Origin: Mesorhizobium terrae
Lineage (GTDB): Bacteria; Pseudomonadota; Alphaproteobacteria; Rhizobiales; Rhizobiaceae
Assembly: GCF_008727715.1 (NCBI RefSeq)
Contig: NZ_CP044218.1
Coordinates: 310,001-374,000, forward strand
DNA: 64,000 bases
Reading direction: 5' to 3'
The translations under genes were made by a program, and so were the position numbers. The notes beneath the pieces were generated by a model. The model had not been told where the DNA came from and searched no databases. It worked only from the letters and a program-made list of their open reading frames with translations. Numbering within the stretch: the first letter of the stretch is position 1; every line of letters starts with the position of its first letter. This document shows, piece by piece, positions 44,425-53,438 of this stretch.

Positions 44425-44571
44425 TCGGCACTCTCCCTGATTCAGCGCCGCAGCATAACCTCGATTTCGGGCGGGGCCAGCCCGGGGCCAAAGGATGACG
44501 CGATTTTGCGCCGCCTGGGCAGGGCAACGCCGAAGCGGCGCGGACAGGTGCCCGCGCCGCCGATTTCAGGT

Positions 44572-45792
44572 TCAGGCGAAGGTGCCCTTCTTCGGCCCGA
44601 GCAGGAAGGCGGTGACCGCCGCCAACAGCGTGGCGAGACCGGCATAGCCGAAGGCACTGGCGACGCCGGCATTGTCGACGAGCAGGCCGCCGAAGATGGC
44701 GCCCATGGCAATCGCCACCTGGAAGGCGGCAACCATCAGGCCGCCGGCGCTTTCGGCATGATCGGGCGCTGCACGCACCATCCAGGTCTGCACCGCCACC
44801 GGGATCGCGCCGAAGGCGAAGCCCCAGGTGGTGACGGCGATGGCCGACATGGCCGGCGAAGCGCCATAGACGAGCAAGAGCAGCGAGGAGATGGCGATCA
44901 AGAGCGGCGCCAGGCCGGCGGCGAGCTTCAGACTGCGTTCGACCAGGAAGCCACCGGCAAGATTGCCGAAGAAGCCGCCTATGCCGAAAGCCAGCAGCAC
45001 CAGCGAGACGTTTTCGACATCGAACACCGGCACCTTTTCGAGGAAGGCGCGGACATAGGTGAAGCCGGCGAAATGCCCCGACGCGATGAGCAGGATGAAG
45101 AGCAGGCCGACGCGGATGGCGGGGCGCTTGGCCACGTCCAGCAGCGTGCGCAGTCCGGCGACACCGGCCGGCGGCAGGCTGGGAATGGTGGCCACCTGAA
45201 CGAGCAGCGTGACGGCGCCGACGATGGCGGCGATCAGGAAGGCGCTGCGCCAGCCCCAGATGTCGCCGACATAGGCGCCGATGGGCGCGGCGCAGACGGT
45301 GGCGACCGACACGCCGGCAAGCACGATCGACATGGCGCGCGGCAACAGGTAGGCGGGCACCAGACGCATGGTCATGGCACCCGACATCGCCCAGAAACCG
45401 CCCAGCGCGATGCCGAGCACGACGCGCGCGCCCAGAAGCATGGTGAGCGACGAGGCGAAAGCGGCGATGAGGCTTGAAACGATGAGCAGGAGCGTCAATA
45501 CCCACATCAGGACCTTGCGGTCGAGCCTATGGGTCATGATCGCCATGGAGGGTGCGGCGATGGCGCCGACGATGGCGGTGGCGGTCACCGCCTGGCCGGC
45601 GGCACCCTCGCTGACGCCAAGATCATGCGCCATCGGCGTGAGCAGGCTGGCCGGCAGGAATTCGGCGGTCACCAGGCCGAAGACGCCGAGCGCCAGCGAG
45701 ACGACGGCTCCCCAGGCCGGTGCGGTTCGTTCCTCGGGCAGTGCTGAAGACAGCACGGGCGCGTCCAGCGCCGCTGTCGCGGGGTCGGTCAT
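44572..45792 (-). CDS. MFS transporter, DHA1 (sugar-efflux/AraJ-like)
   Basis: A 406-residue protein with twelve predicted membrane helices. The family motif A-like loop TIAP-type is seen as MTHRLDRKVLMWVLTLLL (about residue 86), and GARVVLGIALGGFWAMSGA is the conserved helix-4 region. Members export sugars, drugs or metabolites. It is divergent from the AraC regulator at 45867, which probably controls it. The substrate is unknown. Confidence 0.88.
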   Translation of the reverse strand: MTDPATAALDAPVLSSALPEERTAPAWGAVVSLALGVFGLVTAEFLPASLLTPMAHDLGVSEGAAGQAVTATAIVGAIAAPSMAIMTHRLDRKVLMWVLTLLLIVSSLIAAFASSLTMLLGARVVLGIALGGFWAMSGAMTMRLVPAYLLPRAMSIVLAGVSVATVCAAPIGAYVGDIWGWRSAFLIAAIVGAVTLLVQVATIPSLPPAGVAGLRTLLDVAKRPAIRVGLLFILLIASGHFAGFTYVRAFLEKVPVFDVENVSLVLLAFGIGGFFGNLAGGFLVERSLKLAAGLAPLLIAISSLLLLVYGASPAMSAIAVTTWGFAFGAIPVAVQTWMVRAAPDHAESAGGLMVAAFQVAIAMGAIFGGLLVDNAGVASAFGYAGLATLLAAVTAFLLGPKKGTFA

Positions 45793-45866
45793 AGTCAGTC
45801 TCCGATTTGGTTGCAGTGCAAAAAATGGAGATGACCGCCTGGAGTTTCCATGCTAGAAACCCCATT

Positions 45867-46835
45867 ATGCTTGACCGTTCGTCCAAAACTCCCCTCGCCG
45901 CCTCTTCCCTGACCGGCGATGCGCTAACCGACATCCTGCGCGGCCTGAGGCTCGACGGCGTCCAGTACGGGCGCTGCGAGATGAAGGAGCCGTGGGGGCT
46001 GGAATTTCCGAAACAGAGCGCCGCCCGCTTCTATTTCATCGGCCAGAAGGCGTGCTGGATGCGGATGCCGTCGGGCGAATGGGTCGAGATGAAGGCCGGC
46101 GACGCGGTGCTGGTGCCGCGCGGCGCGCCGCATGCGCTGGCGAGCGCGCCCGACGTGCCGACGGCACCGCTGCAGGGCTACCAGGTCACCGAAATCTGCA
46201 AGAACGTCTATGGCATGAAGAATGAAGGCTGCACGCCGGGCACGCTGTTGTTCTGCGGCACGATGTATTTCAACCTCGACAGCCTGCACCCGTTGCTCGG
46301 CATGATGCCCGACGCCATGCGCACGCATGAACTCGAAGCCTACGAGCCCTCCATCCCGCATCTTCTGGAAGCGATGGCGCGCGAGGTGAAGATGGAACGC
46401 GTCGGCTCCGGCGGCATCGTGGCGCGGCTGGCCGATGTACTGGCGGCCTCGATCATCCGGTCATGGGTGGAACGCGGCTGCGGCGATTCCAAGGGCTGGA
46501 TCGCGGCGGTGCGCGACCGCGAGATCGGCAAGGTGCTGGCGGCGATCCACCTGGAACCGAACCGCGACTGGAGCGTGGAAACGCTGGCGCGCACGATGGG
46601 CGCCTCGCGCTCCGGTTTCGCCGAACGTTTCGCGACGATCGTCGGCGAGACGCCGGCCAAATATGTGACGCAGGTTCGCATGCACCAGGCCAGGCAATGG
46701 CTGGTGCACGACCGCCTCAAGATCGCCGTGGTGGCGAACCGACTGGGTTATGAATCGGAAGCCGCCTTCAGCCGCGCCTTCAAGCGGGTGATCGGCGCGC
46801 CGCCCAGCCATTACCGCGGCGACGAGGCAGCCTGA
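45867..46835 (+). CDS. AraC-family regulator with N-terminal cupin
   Basis: A 322-residue regulator. The N-terminal half is an AraC_binding_2/Cupin_6-type effector domain (about residues 20-200, with GDAVLVPRGAPHAL). The C-terminal ~100 residues carry two helix-turn-helix motifs (WSVETLARTMGASRSGFAER and VVANRLGYESEAAFSRAFKR). The start is uncertain: ATG 45867 is preferred, with other in-frame starts at 45807 and 45825. It is divergent from the MFS gene 74 bases away and is its likely regulator. Confidence 0.9.
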   Translation: MLDRSSKTPLAASSLTGDALTDILRGLRLDGVQYGRCEMKEPWGLEFPKQSAARFYFIGQKACWMRMPSGEWVEMKAGDAVLVPRGAPHALASAPDVPTAPLQGYQVTEICKNVYGMKNEGCTPGTLLFCGTMYFNLDSLHPLLGMMPDAMRTHELEAYEPSIPHLLEAMAREVKMERVGSGGIVARLADVLAASIIRSWVERGCGDSKGWIAAVRDREIGKVLAAIHLEPNRDWSVETLARTMGASRSGFAERFATIVGETPAKYVTQVRMHQARQWLVHDRLKIAVVANRLGYESEAAFSRAFKRVIGAPPSHYRGDEAA

Positions 46836-46868
46836 ACCGGACTGAGCGAGGTCCAAACGCTGCTCGGA

Positions 46869-47897
46869 TCAGCGTGTGCCGGCCACCTTCATCTCCAGCA
46901 TGCGGCGCGCGCTTTCCTCGTCGGTGATCAGCACCGTCGGCTGGACGAGATGCATGGCGCCGAGCAGCGCCTCGATCTTCTCCTGCCCGCCGGAGGTGAG
47001 GATGCGCAGCGGCGCCCGGCGCAAGCGGTCGACCTCGACCGACATCACCCGGTCGTTGACGGGATCGTCGACGAGGTCGCCATTGCGGTTGAAGAAGTGG
47101 AACAGAAGATCGCCGACGGCGCCCCGCGCCACCAGCGCCTCGCGGTCCGCCTCCTTGAGGAAGCCGCCGCGATAGAAGGTGGTGGCCGAGGCGATGCCGC
47201 CGATGGACAACAGCACAGCGTCCAGCGCGTCGGCCATCTCGAAGATTTCCTGCAGGCCGCAGCGCTCCACCAGCGCGACCTTGGTTTCGACGCTGTCGAC
47301 CACCGCCGGCGCCGGGATCAGATAACCGTCGCCCTGGAAGACCTGGGCAAAACGCCAGGCGAACTCGGCCGGATTGTAGCGGCGGGCCACGCCGACGCCG
47401 CCAAGCAGCGAGATGACCTTGAAGTCGCTGAGCGACTTGGCGCCGATGAAGGGCAGCGTCGAAAACAGCGTGCGGCCCCAACCGACGCCGACGCGCATGC
47501 CGGAGCGCATGGCCTCCGACAGATAGGCACCCGTCTTGGCGGCGATGCCGGGGATGGGGTCTGCGTCGGGGCTGGACAACGGCGCCACCAGCGCCTGTTC
47601 GAGGCCGAAGACCTTTTCCAGCGACCGTTCCAGCCGCACGATCTCGGACAAGTCGCTCTCGATGGCGATCTTGACCTCGTTGCGGGCGCGCGCCTCGGCC
47701 AGCATGCGCACGACGGTGACACGGCCGACGCCGAGCACATCGGCGATCTCGTTCTGGGTCATCTGCTCGATGAAATACATCCAGGCGGCGCGGATGCGCA
47801 GGCGGTCGGCCTTGCTTTCGGCCGCCACTGCTCCGTTTTCGGCTGCCCCGCCAGCCGCCATTCCCGACGCTGCCTGCCGCTGCGGCTTCCTAGCCAA
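46869..47897 (-). CDS. SorC/DeoR-type sugar-binding transcriptional regulator, TTG start
   Basis: A 342-residue regulator. The N-terminal helix-turn-helix is MTQNEIADVLGVGRVTVVRM (about residues 45-64), followed by the SorC sugar-binding domain (about 90-340, with VGVGWGRTLFSTLPF and LSIGGIASATTFYR). SorC proteins respond to phosphorylated sugars or polyols. The TTG at 47897 has a strong GGGAGGG site upstream; an ATG at 47861 is the fallback. It is the closest regulator to the sorbitol PTS and the best candidate to control it. Confidence 0.88.
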   Translation of the reverse strand: MARKPQRQAASGMAAGGAAENGAVAAESKADRLRIRAAWMYFIEQMTQNEIADVLGVGRVTVVRMLAEARARNEVKIAIESDLSEIVRLERSLEKVFGLEQALVAPLSSPDADPIPGIAAKTGAYLSEAMRSGMRVGVGWGRTLFSTLPFIGAKSLSDFKVISLLGGVGVARRYNPAEFAWRFAQVFQGDGYLIPAPAVVDSVETKVALVERCGLQEIFEMADALDAVLLSIGGIASATTFYRGGFLKEADREALVARGAVGDLLFHFFNRNGDLVDDPVNDRVMSVEVDRLRRAPLRILTSGGQEKIEALLGAMHLVQPTVLITDEESARRMLEMKVAGTR

Positions 47898-48049
47898 TGC
47901 AATCCCTCCCCGAATGCGCTGCCGCCGAACCGTTCAGCGATTCGCCATACGGCCACTATCGCCTTTTGACCGGTCCTGCACGATATAAACAATTGGCTCA
48001 TACGACCATGCCGCCTATACCGGCTTCAGCATAAGGGGCAGAGCACACG

Positions 48050-48847
48050 ATGCTGCGTGAAATCTCCGAAGAGGTCCGTGTCAACCTGAAGGACCGGCTG
48101 CGCGACGTGCGCCGCGTCATCCGCAGGCACCGGCACGACAGCCCGGCCCAGCCCGGCCGGCCGGGCGAGGACAGCGCGCGCCAGCCCTTCCCCATCCGCG
48201 AGATCGAAGGGCTGCTCGGCCATGCCGCCAGCGCCTTCGACGACATGATGTCGATCGCCGAGACCTTCGTGCCGGGCGAGCGCAGCGGCCGCATGAGCGG
48301 GCTGGCGCCAAAGCCGATCGGCACCTATTTCGCGACCGGCGAGGCAGCGCTTGCCGGCGAACGTGCTTTCCGGCGCGACATGTACGCCCTGGCCAAGGCG
48401 GTGCTTGCCGAAAAGAAGGCCGACGGCGCCCGGCTGCGCGAGGCGAATTTCGCCGCCGTCCACACCGCCATGGCAAGGCAGCACGCCGAGCTTTTTTCGA
48501 GGCTCGCCCGCGAGGACGACTGGGCCGGTCGCGTGGCGCTGGTCGCCGCGTTGAGCGCGGCGCTGCTGATCGAATTCCTGAACCACGACCCGTTGCGGCA
48601 GAGCGAGGCGCCGACGGCGGCGGTCGGCCCGGGGCGCAGCTTTGTCATCTCCTGCCTGGCGCCGGTAGCGCTGGCGGTCGGGCTTTCCAGCGTCGACACC
48701 GGCGCCAAGCCCGAGCCCGACCTACTGGAGATCGCGCTGCTCGCCACCGATGCCCGGCTCGACCGCATCCTGGCGGCCTGCAACGGCAACGATCCGCTGG
48801 ACGAGCTGACGACGGTGTTCGCGACGCTGCTGGCGCATCTGCCGTAG
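48050..48847 (+). CDS. Hypothetical protein between the SorC regulator and the sorbitol PTS
   Basis: A 265-residue protein I do not recognise. The N-terminus is highly basic (LKDRLRDVRRVIRRHRH), followed by a soluble, Ala/Glu/Arg-rich and largely helical body. Two moderately hydrophobic stretches (ALVAALSAALLIEFL and CLAPVALAVGLSSV) lie near residues 165-180 and 200-215 but are weak for membrane helices. There is no signal peptide. The start follows AAGGGGCAGAGC. It is divergent from the SorC gene and convergent with the HPr-EI gene. Confidence 0.65.
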   Translation: MLREISEEVRVNLKDRLRDVRRVIRRHRHDSPAQPGRPGEDSARQPFPIREIEGLLGHAASAFDDMMSIAETFVPGERSGRMSGLAPKPIGTYFATGEAALAGERAFRRDMYALAKAVLAEKKADGARLREANFAAVHTAMARQHAELFSRLAREDDWAGRVALVAALSAALLIEFLNHDPLRQSEAPTAAVGPGRSFVISCLAPVALAVGLSSVDTGAKPEPDLLEIALLATDARLDRILAACNGNDPLDELTTVFATLLAHLP

Positions 48848-48857
48848 GCGCTCTCTC

Positions 48858-48985
48858 CCTTCTCCCCGTTCACGGGGAGAAGGTGGCCCGAAGGGCCGGA
48901 TGAGGGGCGGCTCGAAGCGAGCAAAAGCTGGCTCTGCCCCTCACTGTCCTGCCGGACATCTCTCCCCGTAAACAGGGAGAGAGAA
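48858..48985. repeat. Type A repeat variant between convergent genes
   Basis: CTTCTCCCCG-TTCA-CGGGGAGAAG is a perfect 10-bp hairpin at the left end, followed by GGCCCGAAGGGCCGGATGAG. The right end has a second hairpin CTCTCCCCGTAAACAGGGAGAG. The two ends are also partly inverted relative to one another. It could serve as the transcription end for both flanking genes. Confidence 0.65.
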
Positions 48986-49014
48986 GCAGCTTCAACGCAG
49001 CGCGACGAAGGCTC

Positions 49015-50994
49015 TTACGCTTTGCCCAGCTCGACGATGCGCTTCTTGGCGCGCGAGATCGAGGCCGGGCTCATCGACAGTTCGGTCAGGCCCATGCGCA
49101 GGAATTCCGGGATCAGGTCCGGCCGGGCGGCGGCCTCGCCGCACATGCCGACCATGATGCCGGCCTCGACGCCGGCCTTCGCCGTCATCGCGATCGCCAC
49201 CATCACCGCCGGATTGGCGACATCGTTGAGGGCGCCCACCGTCGGGTTCAGGCGGTCTGCGGCCATGACATATTGGGTAAGGTCGTTGGTGCCGATGGAG
49301 AAGAACGAGACCTCCCTGGCGAGTGCCGGCGCGATCAGCACCGCCGCCGGCGTCTCGATCATCACGCCGAGCTGGAAACGGGCGAACGGCACGCCGTCGC
49401 GCGCAAGCTCGGCCGCGCATTCATCGATCAGCGCCCGCGCCCGCCGCACCTCGGCGATATCCGACACCATCGGCAGCATCACCTTGACGTTGCCGTGCAC
49501 GGCGGCGCGCAGCAGGGCTCTCAGCTGCGGCTTGAAGATATCCGGGCGGTCGAGGCACATGCGGATGCCGCGCCAGCCGAGGAAGGGGTTCTCCTCCTCG
49601 GGGAATTCGATGCCGGCGACCGGCTTGTCGCCGCCGATATCCAGCGTGCGCACGATGACGGGGTGCGGTGCGAAAGCCCGCGCCAGCGCAGCATAGGTTT
49701 CGGCCTGCATGTCCTCGGACGGCAGGTGCATATGGCGCATGAACAGGAGCTCGGTGCGGAACAGGCCGACGCCCATTGCACCCGCGGCTAGCGCGGCCTC
49801 GATCTCTTCCAGCGAGCCGATATTGGCGGCCACCTCGATGACGGTGCCGTCGGCGCGCTTCGGCGTCACGTCCTTGAACACGTCGAGCGCGTGGCGTTCC
49901 TTCGCCGCCTCCTCGATGCGGCTGAGATGCTCGGCCTTCACCGCATCGGCCGGATCGGCGACCACCGTGCCGCCATTGCCGTCGAGGGCGATTTCCTTCG
50001 CCGTCCGCAACTCCGAGACGCGGGCGCCAAGCCCGAGCACCGCCGGAATGCCGTGCGAACGAGCGATGATGGCGATGTGGGACGTGGCGCCGCCGTGGCC
50101 GCAGACGATGCCGCCGATGCGTTTCAGCGGCGCGCGCGACAGGTCCCAGGCGCCGATGTCGTCGGCGATCAGGATGGCGCCCTGCGGAATGTCCTCAAGG
50201 CTGACATCGTCCTGGCCGAGCAGGGCCAGACAAATCTGGCGGCCGACCGCCTGCACGTCGTCGGCGCGGGCGTTGAGATAAGGATCGTCGACCGAACCGA
50301 ATTCGGCGGCGAGTTTGGCGGCGGTGGCAATGACGGCGGCGACGGCATCGGAGCCGCTGCGGATCATCGCCTCGGCGTCGCCAATCAAGGTGTCGTCGGC
50401 GGCAAGGTCACGCAACGCGGCGACAATGCCACGATCGCCACCGGCAAGCCCTTCGCTGGCCAATGCCTTGTCCATGCGCGCCTGCACAACTTTGACGGCA
50501 TGGCCGAAACGCACGATCTCGGCTTCGGCTTCCTCAGGTGACAGTGTGCGCGCCTGCGGGCGGATTTCGGGTGGGAAATGTGCGAAGGCCTGGCCGACCG
50601 CGACGCCCTCGCTGGCGGCAACGCCGCGCAGGCCGCCAGCGGGCGCGGCCACTTGCATCGGGGTGGTGGCAACGACCGGCTTCGCGGCCTCGCCATTCAT
50701 CTCCTTGTGCTCACTGGTGGCATCGTCCTCGTCAAGTCCGGCGCGCGGGTTTTCCAGATAGCCGATCAGCGCCTCGACGGCTTCGACCGCATCGGCGCCG
50801 TTGGCGCGCACGGTGACTTCCTGGTTCTCCTTGACGCCCAGAAGCATCAGCTTGACCGAGCTCTTGGCGCTGACCGCCTTGCCCGCCTTCACGATCTCGA
50901 CTTCCGATTCGAAGCTCTTGGCGAGCCTGACGAAGCGGGTGGCGGGGCGGGCGTGCAAACCTTCATGCACTCTGACGATGGTCGAGCGTTCCAT
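49015..50994 (-). CDS. HPr-Enzyme I fusion protein of the phosphotransferase system
   Basis: A 659-residue PTS energy-coupling protein. Residues 1-85 are HPr, with the phosphorylatable histidine in HEGLHARPATRF and the regulatory-serine region SAKSSVKLMLLG. After a ~40-residue linker comes Enzyme I: phospho-histidine in GHGGATSHIAIIA, the PEP-binding GVGLFRTELLFM and IETPAAVLIAPAL, and the active cysteine in VGMCGEAAARPD. There is no GAF domain, so it is not PtsP, and no IIA domain, so it is not the MTP type. It would feed phosphate to the srl genes upstream. AGGATTGCCCGT precedes the ATG. Confidence 0.92.
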   Translation of the reverse strand: MERSTIVRVHEGLHARPATRFVRLAKSFESEVEIVKAGKAVSAKSSVKLMLLGVKENQEVTVRANGADAVEAVEALIGYLENPRAGLDEDDATSEHKEMNGEAAKPVVATTPMQVAAPAGGLRGVAASEGVAVGQAFAHFPPEIRPQARTLSPEEAEAEIVRFGHAVKVVQARMDKALASEGLAGGDRGIVAALRDLAADDTLIGDAEAMIRSGSDAVAAVIATAAKLAAEFGSVDDPYLNARADDVQAVGRQICLALLGQDDVSLEDIPQGAILIADDIGAWDLSRAPLKRIGGIVCGHGGATSHIAIIARSHGIPAVLGLGARVSELRTAKEIALDGNGGTVVADPADAVKAEHLSRIEEAAKERHALDVFKDVTPKRADGTVIEVAANIGSLEEIEAALAAGAMGVGLFRTELLFMRHMHLPSEDMQAETYAALARAFAPHPVIVRTLDIGGDKPVAGIEFPEEENPFLGWRGIRMCLDRPDIFKPQLRALLRAAVHGNVKVMLPMVSDIAEVRRARALIDECAAELARDGVPFARFQLGVMIETPAAVLIAPALAREVSFFSIGTNDLTQYVMAADRLNPTVGALNDVANPAVMVAIAMTAKAGVEAGIMVGMCGEAAARPDLIPEFLRMGLTELSMSPASISRAKKRIVELGKA

Positions 50995-51027
50995 ACGGGC
51001 AATCCTATCAGATATTCCGGACCCGGA

Positions 51028-51115
51028 GCGTTTCACCGAAACGGTGAAACGCGCCTTCTTCTTGTCTTGACGCAATTCCGGACGGAAAACCGCTACACAC
51101 TTTTCCTGGAATTGC
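51028..51115. repeat. Two palindromic repeats in the leader of the HPr-EI gene
   Basis: A 10-bp perfect hairpin (GCGTTTCACC / GGTGAAACGC, 51028-51037 with 51043-51052) is followed by GCAATTCC (51072-51079) paired with GGAATTGC (51108-51115). Both are, from memory, common rhizobial intergenic palindromes. They lie between the srlB terminator and the HPr-EI start and would be transcribed as its leader. Confidence 0.65.
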
Positions 51116-51139
51116 TCCGACCCGGAATGGGCGCGCAGC

Positions 51140-51180
51140 AAAAGAAAAAGCGCCGCGAGCCCTGCGCAGGCCGCGACGCC
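51140..51180 (-). terminator. Rho-independent terminator between srlB and the HPr-EI gene
   Basis: On the minus strand GCGTCGCGG pairs with TCGCGGCGC (9 pairs, two wobbles), with an inner CCTG/CAGG extension, followed by CTTTTTCTTTT. It starts eight bases after the srlB stop. It implies that the HPr-EI gene is either read through at reduced level or has its own promoter. Confidence 0.75.
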
Positions 51181-51187
51181 AGGCGTA

Positions 51188-51568
51188 TCAGGCGGCGATG
51201 GTGATCAGCGCATCCTGCTTCAGGGCCTGGACGAGCGCGCCGGCATCGACGGCACTGGCGCAGATTTCGCCCGGCCGTTCGGCATGTGTCGCACCGTTGA
51301 ACGAGATGACGACATGGCCGATTTCGCGCACCTTGCTCCACGCGGTGGAGCCAACCGCGGTGATCGTTGCCGACACCGCGCCGATGGCGATCGACGCGCC
51401 GACCTGCGGCGCGCCGTCGCTGGGGCCCTGTACGGCCTTATGCATCACCGAAACCTCGGCGAGCTCCGGCGGCGAGCCATCCGCAAACAGGATGACCACG
51501 CCGCCCTCGGCGAGATCCGCCACTTCGGGTCCAACTGCGGTTACCCGCGTTTCCAACAGAACCGTCAT
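51188..51568 (-). CDS. srlB: PTS glucitol/sorbitol-specific IIA component
   Basis: A 126-residue cytoplasmic IIA protein of the Gut family. The phosphorylated histidine is expected in AEVSVMHKAV (about residue 43), and TITAVGSTAWSKVREIGHVV matches the conserved core of E. coli SrlB. It receives phosphate from HPr and passes it to SrlE. It lies 25 bases after srlE and is followed by a terminator. Confidence 0.92.
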   Translation of the reverse strand: MTVLLETRVTAVGPEVADLAEGGVVILFADGSPPELAEVSVMHKAVQGPSDGAPQVGASIAIGAVSATITAVGSTAWSKVREIGHVVISFNGATHAERPGEICASAVDAGALVQALKQDALITIAA

Positions 51569-51593
51569 GATGCGGCGAAACTCCTTCTTTTCG

Positions 51594-52607
51594 TTACAGG
51601 ACCAGCAGACTGACTACCCATGCAAGCAGCACGGAAACGGGACCCATGATCTGGCGGCTGATGAGGACCGCCGGCACGCCGATCTCGATCGTCTTGGGCT
51701 TGGCCTCGCCGAGCGCCAGACCGACCGGAACGAAGTCGCAGCCGACCTGGGTGTTATAGGCAAACAGCGCCGGCAGCGCCATTGCGGGCGAGATCGTGCC
51801 ATTGGCGATCTGCGGGCCGATGATGGCGACGCCGATGACCTGGGCGATGACCGCGCCTGGCCCCAGGATGGGCGACAGGAACGGCAGGCCGCAGATGGCC
51901 GAGATGATCAGCAGGCCGACGATGTTGTTGGCCAGCGGACCCATCGGTTGCGCCAGAACGTCGCCGATCCCGGTATAGAGGATCAGGCCGATCAACATGG
52001 TGACGAAGGCCATGAACGGCAGGACGTTGCGCACCACCTGGTCGATGGTACGGCGGCCGGCATTGAAGAAGATGCCGACGACACGGCCCATGACGCGGCC
52101 GATCGAAGAGATCAGCCCGACAAGACCGCCGCCGTTTTCGATCTCGGTGGACCGGGCGGCCGCCGAAGGCGAATTGCTGTTGCTCGAATTCATGGCCGCT
52201 GCTCCCCCTGCAGTGGTTACCGCCTCGGAGCCGTCGGCCATGACGATGTTGGCCGGCTTGACGCCCGAAACATAGATGTCTTCCTGGATGAACTGGGCGA
52301 GCGGCCCGGACTGGCCGACCGGCGTCAGATTGACGGTCGGAATGCGCTTGCGCGGATAGACGCCGCAGCGCGCGGTGCCGCCGCAATCGACGACGACGAC
52401 AGCCATTTCGCTTTCGATCGGCGGCGCCTTGAAGCCGTCGACGGCTTCGGCGCCGGTCATCTCGGCGATCTGCTGGGCGATCGGGTGGATGCCGCCGCCG
52501 GTGACGGAGACGACCTTGTTGCGCTGCGCGGTCGGCTCGATGACGAGCGGGCCGCCCCAGCCTCCGGAGCCCCTGGAGATTTTTACGGCCTTGTAGGTCT
52601 TTGCCAT
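51594..52607 (-). CDS. srlE: PTS glucitol/sorbitol-specific IIB component with membrane domain
   Basis: A 337-residue protein aligning along its length with E. coli SrlE. The IIB part (residues 1-110) has GSGGWGGPLVIEP and VVDCGGTARCGVYPRKRIPT, where the phosphorylated cysteine resides. SGPLAQFIQEDIYVSGVK follows. The C-terminal half has several membrane helices and the conserved SPILGPGAVIAQVIGVAIIG and FVPVGLALGEAKP segments. It forms the sorbitol channel with SrlA. Confidence 0.94.
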   Translation of the reverse strand: MAKTYKAVKISRGSGGWGGPLVIEPTAQRNKVVSVTGGGIHPIAQQIAEMTGAEAVDGFKAPPIESEMAVVVVDCGGTARCGVYPRKRIPTVNLTPVGQSGPLAQFIQEDIYVSGVKPANIVMADGSEAVTTAGGAAAMNSSNSNSPSAAARSTEIENGGGLVGLISSIGRVMGRVVGIFFNAGRRTIDQVVRNVLPFMAFVTMLIGLILYTGIGDVLAQPMGPLANNIVGLLIISAICGLPFLSPILGPGAVIAQVIGVAIIGPQIANGTISPAMALPALFAYNTQVGCDFVPVGLALGEAKPKTIEIGVPAVLISRQIMGPVSVLLAWVVSLLVL

Positions 52608-52624
52608 GATGTCCTCCCCGCCGC

Positions 52625-53386
52625 TTACAGCTCGACGCCCTGGCGGCGTGCCATGATGGCGGTGATGCGCTCGGTCAGCATGCCCTTGAGCAGGATGACG
52701 ACGAGGCCGACGATGGCGTACCAGATGGCCACCTTGATGTGGTAGCCGGCAACGACGGCGCCCTTCTTCTCAAGCTCGAGCAGGGCGACCAGCACGCCAC
52801 CCCAGACGAAATATTCGCCCGGATTGATGTGCGGGAAGAGGCCGAGCGGCGGGTGCACGTAAGACACGGCCGCGTCATAGAAGGCGGGCTTGTGCTTCTC
52901 TTCGAGGAAGGAGCCGAACGTATAGGCCATCGGGTTGGTGAGGAAGAAGACGGCGAGCAGCGGCAGCACCGTGTAGCGGGTGAGCGCGATGCGACCGGCG
53001 CCGCGGGCAAGCCCGTGCACACGCTCTTCGCCGACCAGCTCGGTGACGGCGTAAAAGGCAGTCATCAGCACGACCAGCGTCGGGATGATGCCGGTGACGA
53101 AGCCGGCGAAGACCTCGCCGCCCTTCTGGAAGATGCCGATGAAGTACTTGCCGATGGCGGTGAGCCAGCCGAGCTGCTCCTCCTTGGCGACTTCGTTGAG
53201 CTTTTCCTTGAACTGCTCGACCGTGATCGGGCCGGCGTCGGCCTGCGCCAGAACGACGAGATTGTCGCTGGCATGGGTAACCGCGAGCTTGCCGTGCAAG
53301 GCCGCGTCCTGGACCACAGCACCCGCGACATGCAGGTGCTGGACGGCCATGTCGGCGTGCTGCGCCAACAATGAAATTACAGACAT
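52625..53386 (-). CDS. srlA: PTS glucitol/sorbitol-specific IIC component, N-terminally extended
   Basis: A 253-residue protein. Residues about 78-253 match E. coli SrlA (about 187 residues), with YFIGIFQKGGEVFAGFVTGI, FLTNPMAYTFG and LGLFPHINPGEYFVWGG as conserved membrane parts. The first ~75 residues (hydrophilic and histidine-rich at the start, then TVEQFKEKLNEVAKEEQ) are not in the enterobacterial protein. AAGGAGGAG precedes the ATG at 53386, so the extension is probably translated. It is the sugar-conducting component. Confidence 0.92.
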   Translation of the reverse strand: MSVISLLAQHADMAVQHLHVAGAVVQDAALHGKLAVTHASDNLVVLAQADAGPITVEQFKEKLNEVAKEEQLGWLTAIGKYFIGIFQKGGEVFAGFVTGIIPTLVVLMTAFYAVTELVGEERVHGLARGAGRIALTRYTVLPLLAVFFLTNPMAYTFGSFLEEKHKPAFYDAAVSYVHPPLGLFPHINPGEYFVWGGVLVALLELEKKGAVVAGYHIKVAIWYAIVGLVVILLKGMLTERITAIMARRQGVEL

Positions 53387-53438
53387 ATCTCCTCCTTGGA
53401 CCGCCTGCCGTCTGTCCCCAACGGCGGTGGTGTTCGCT

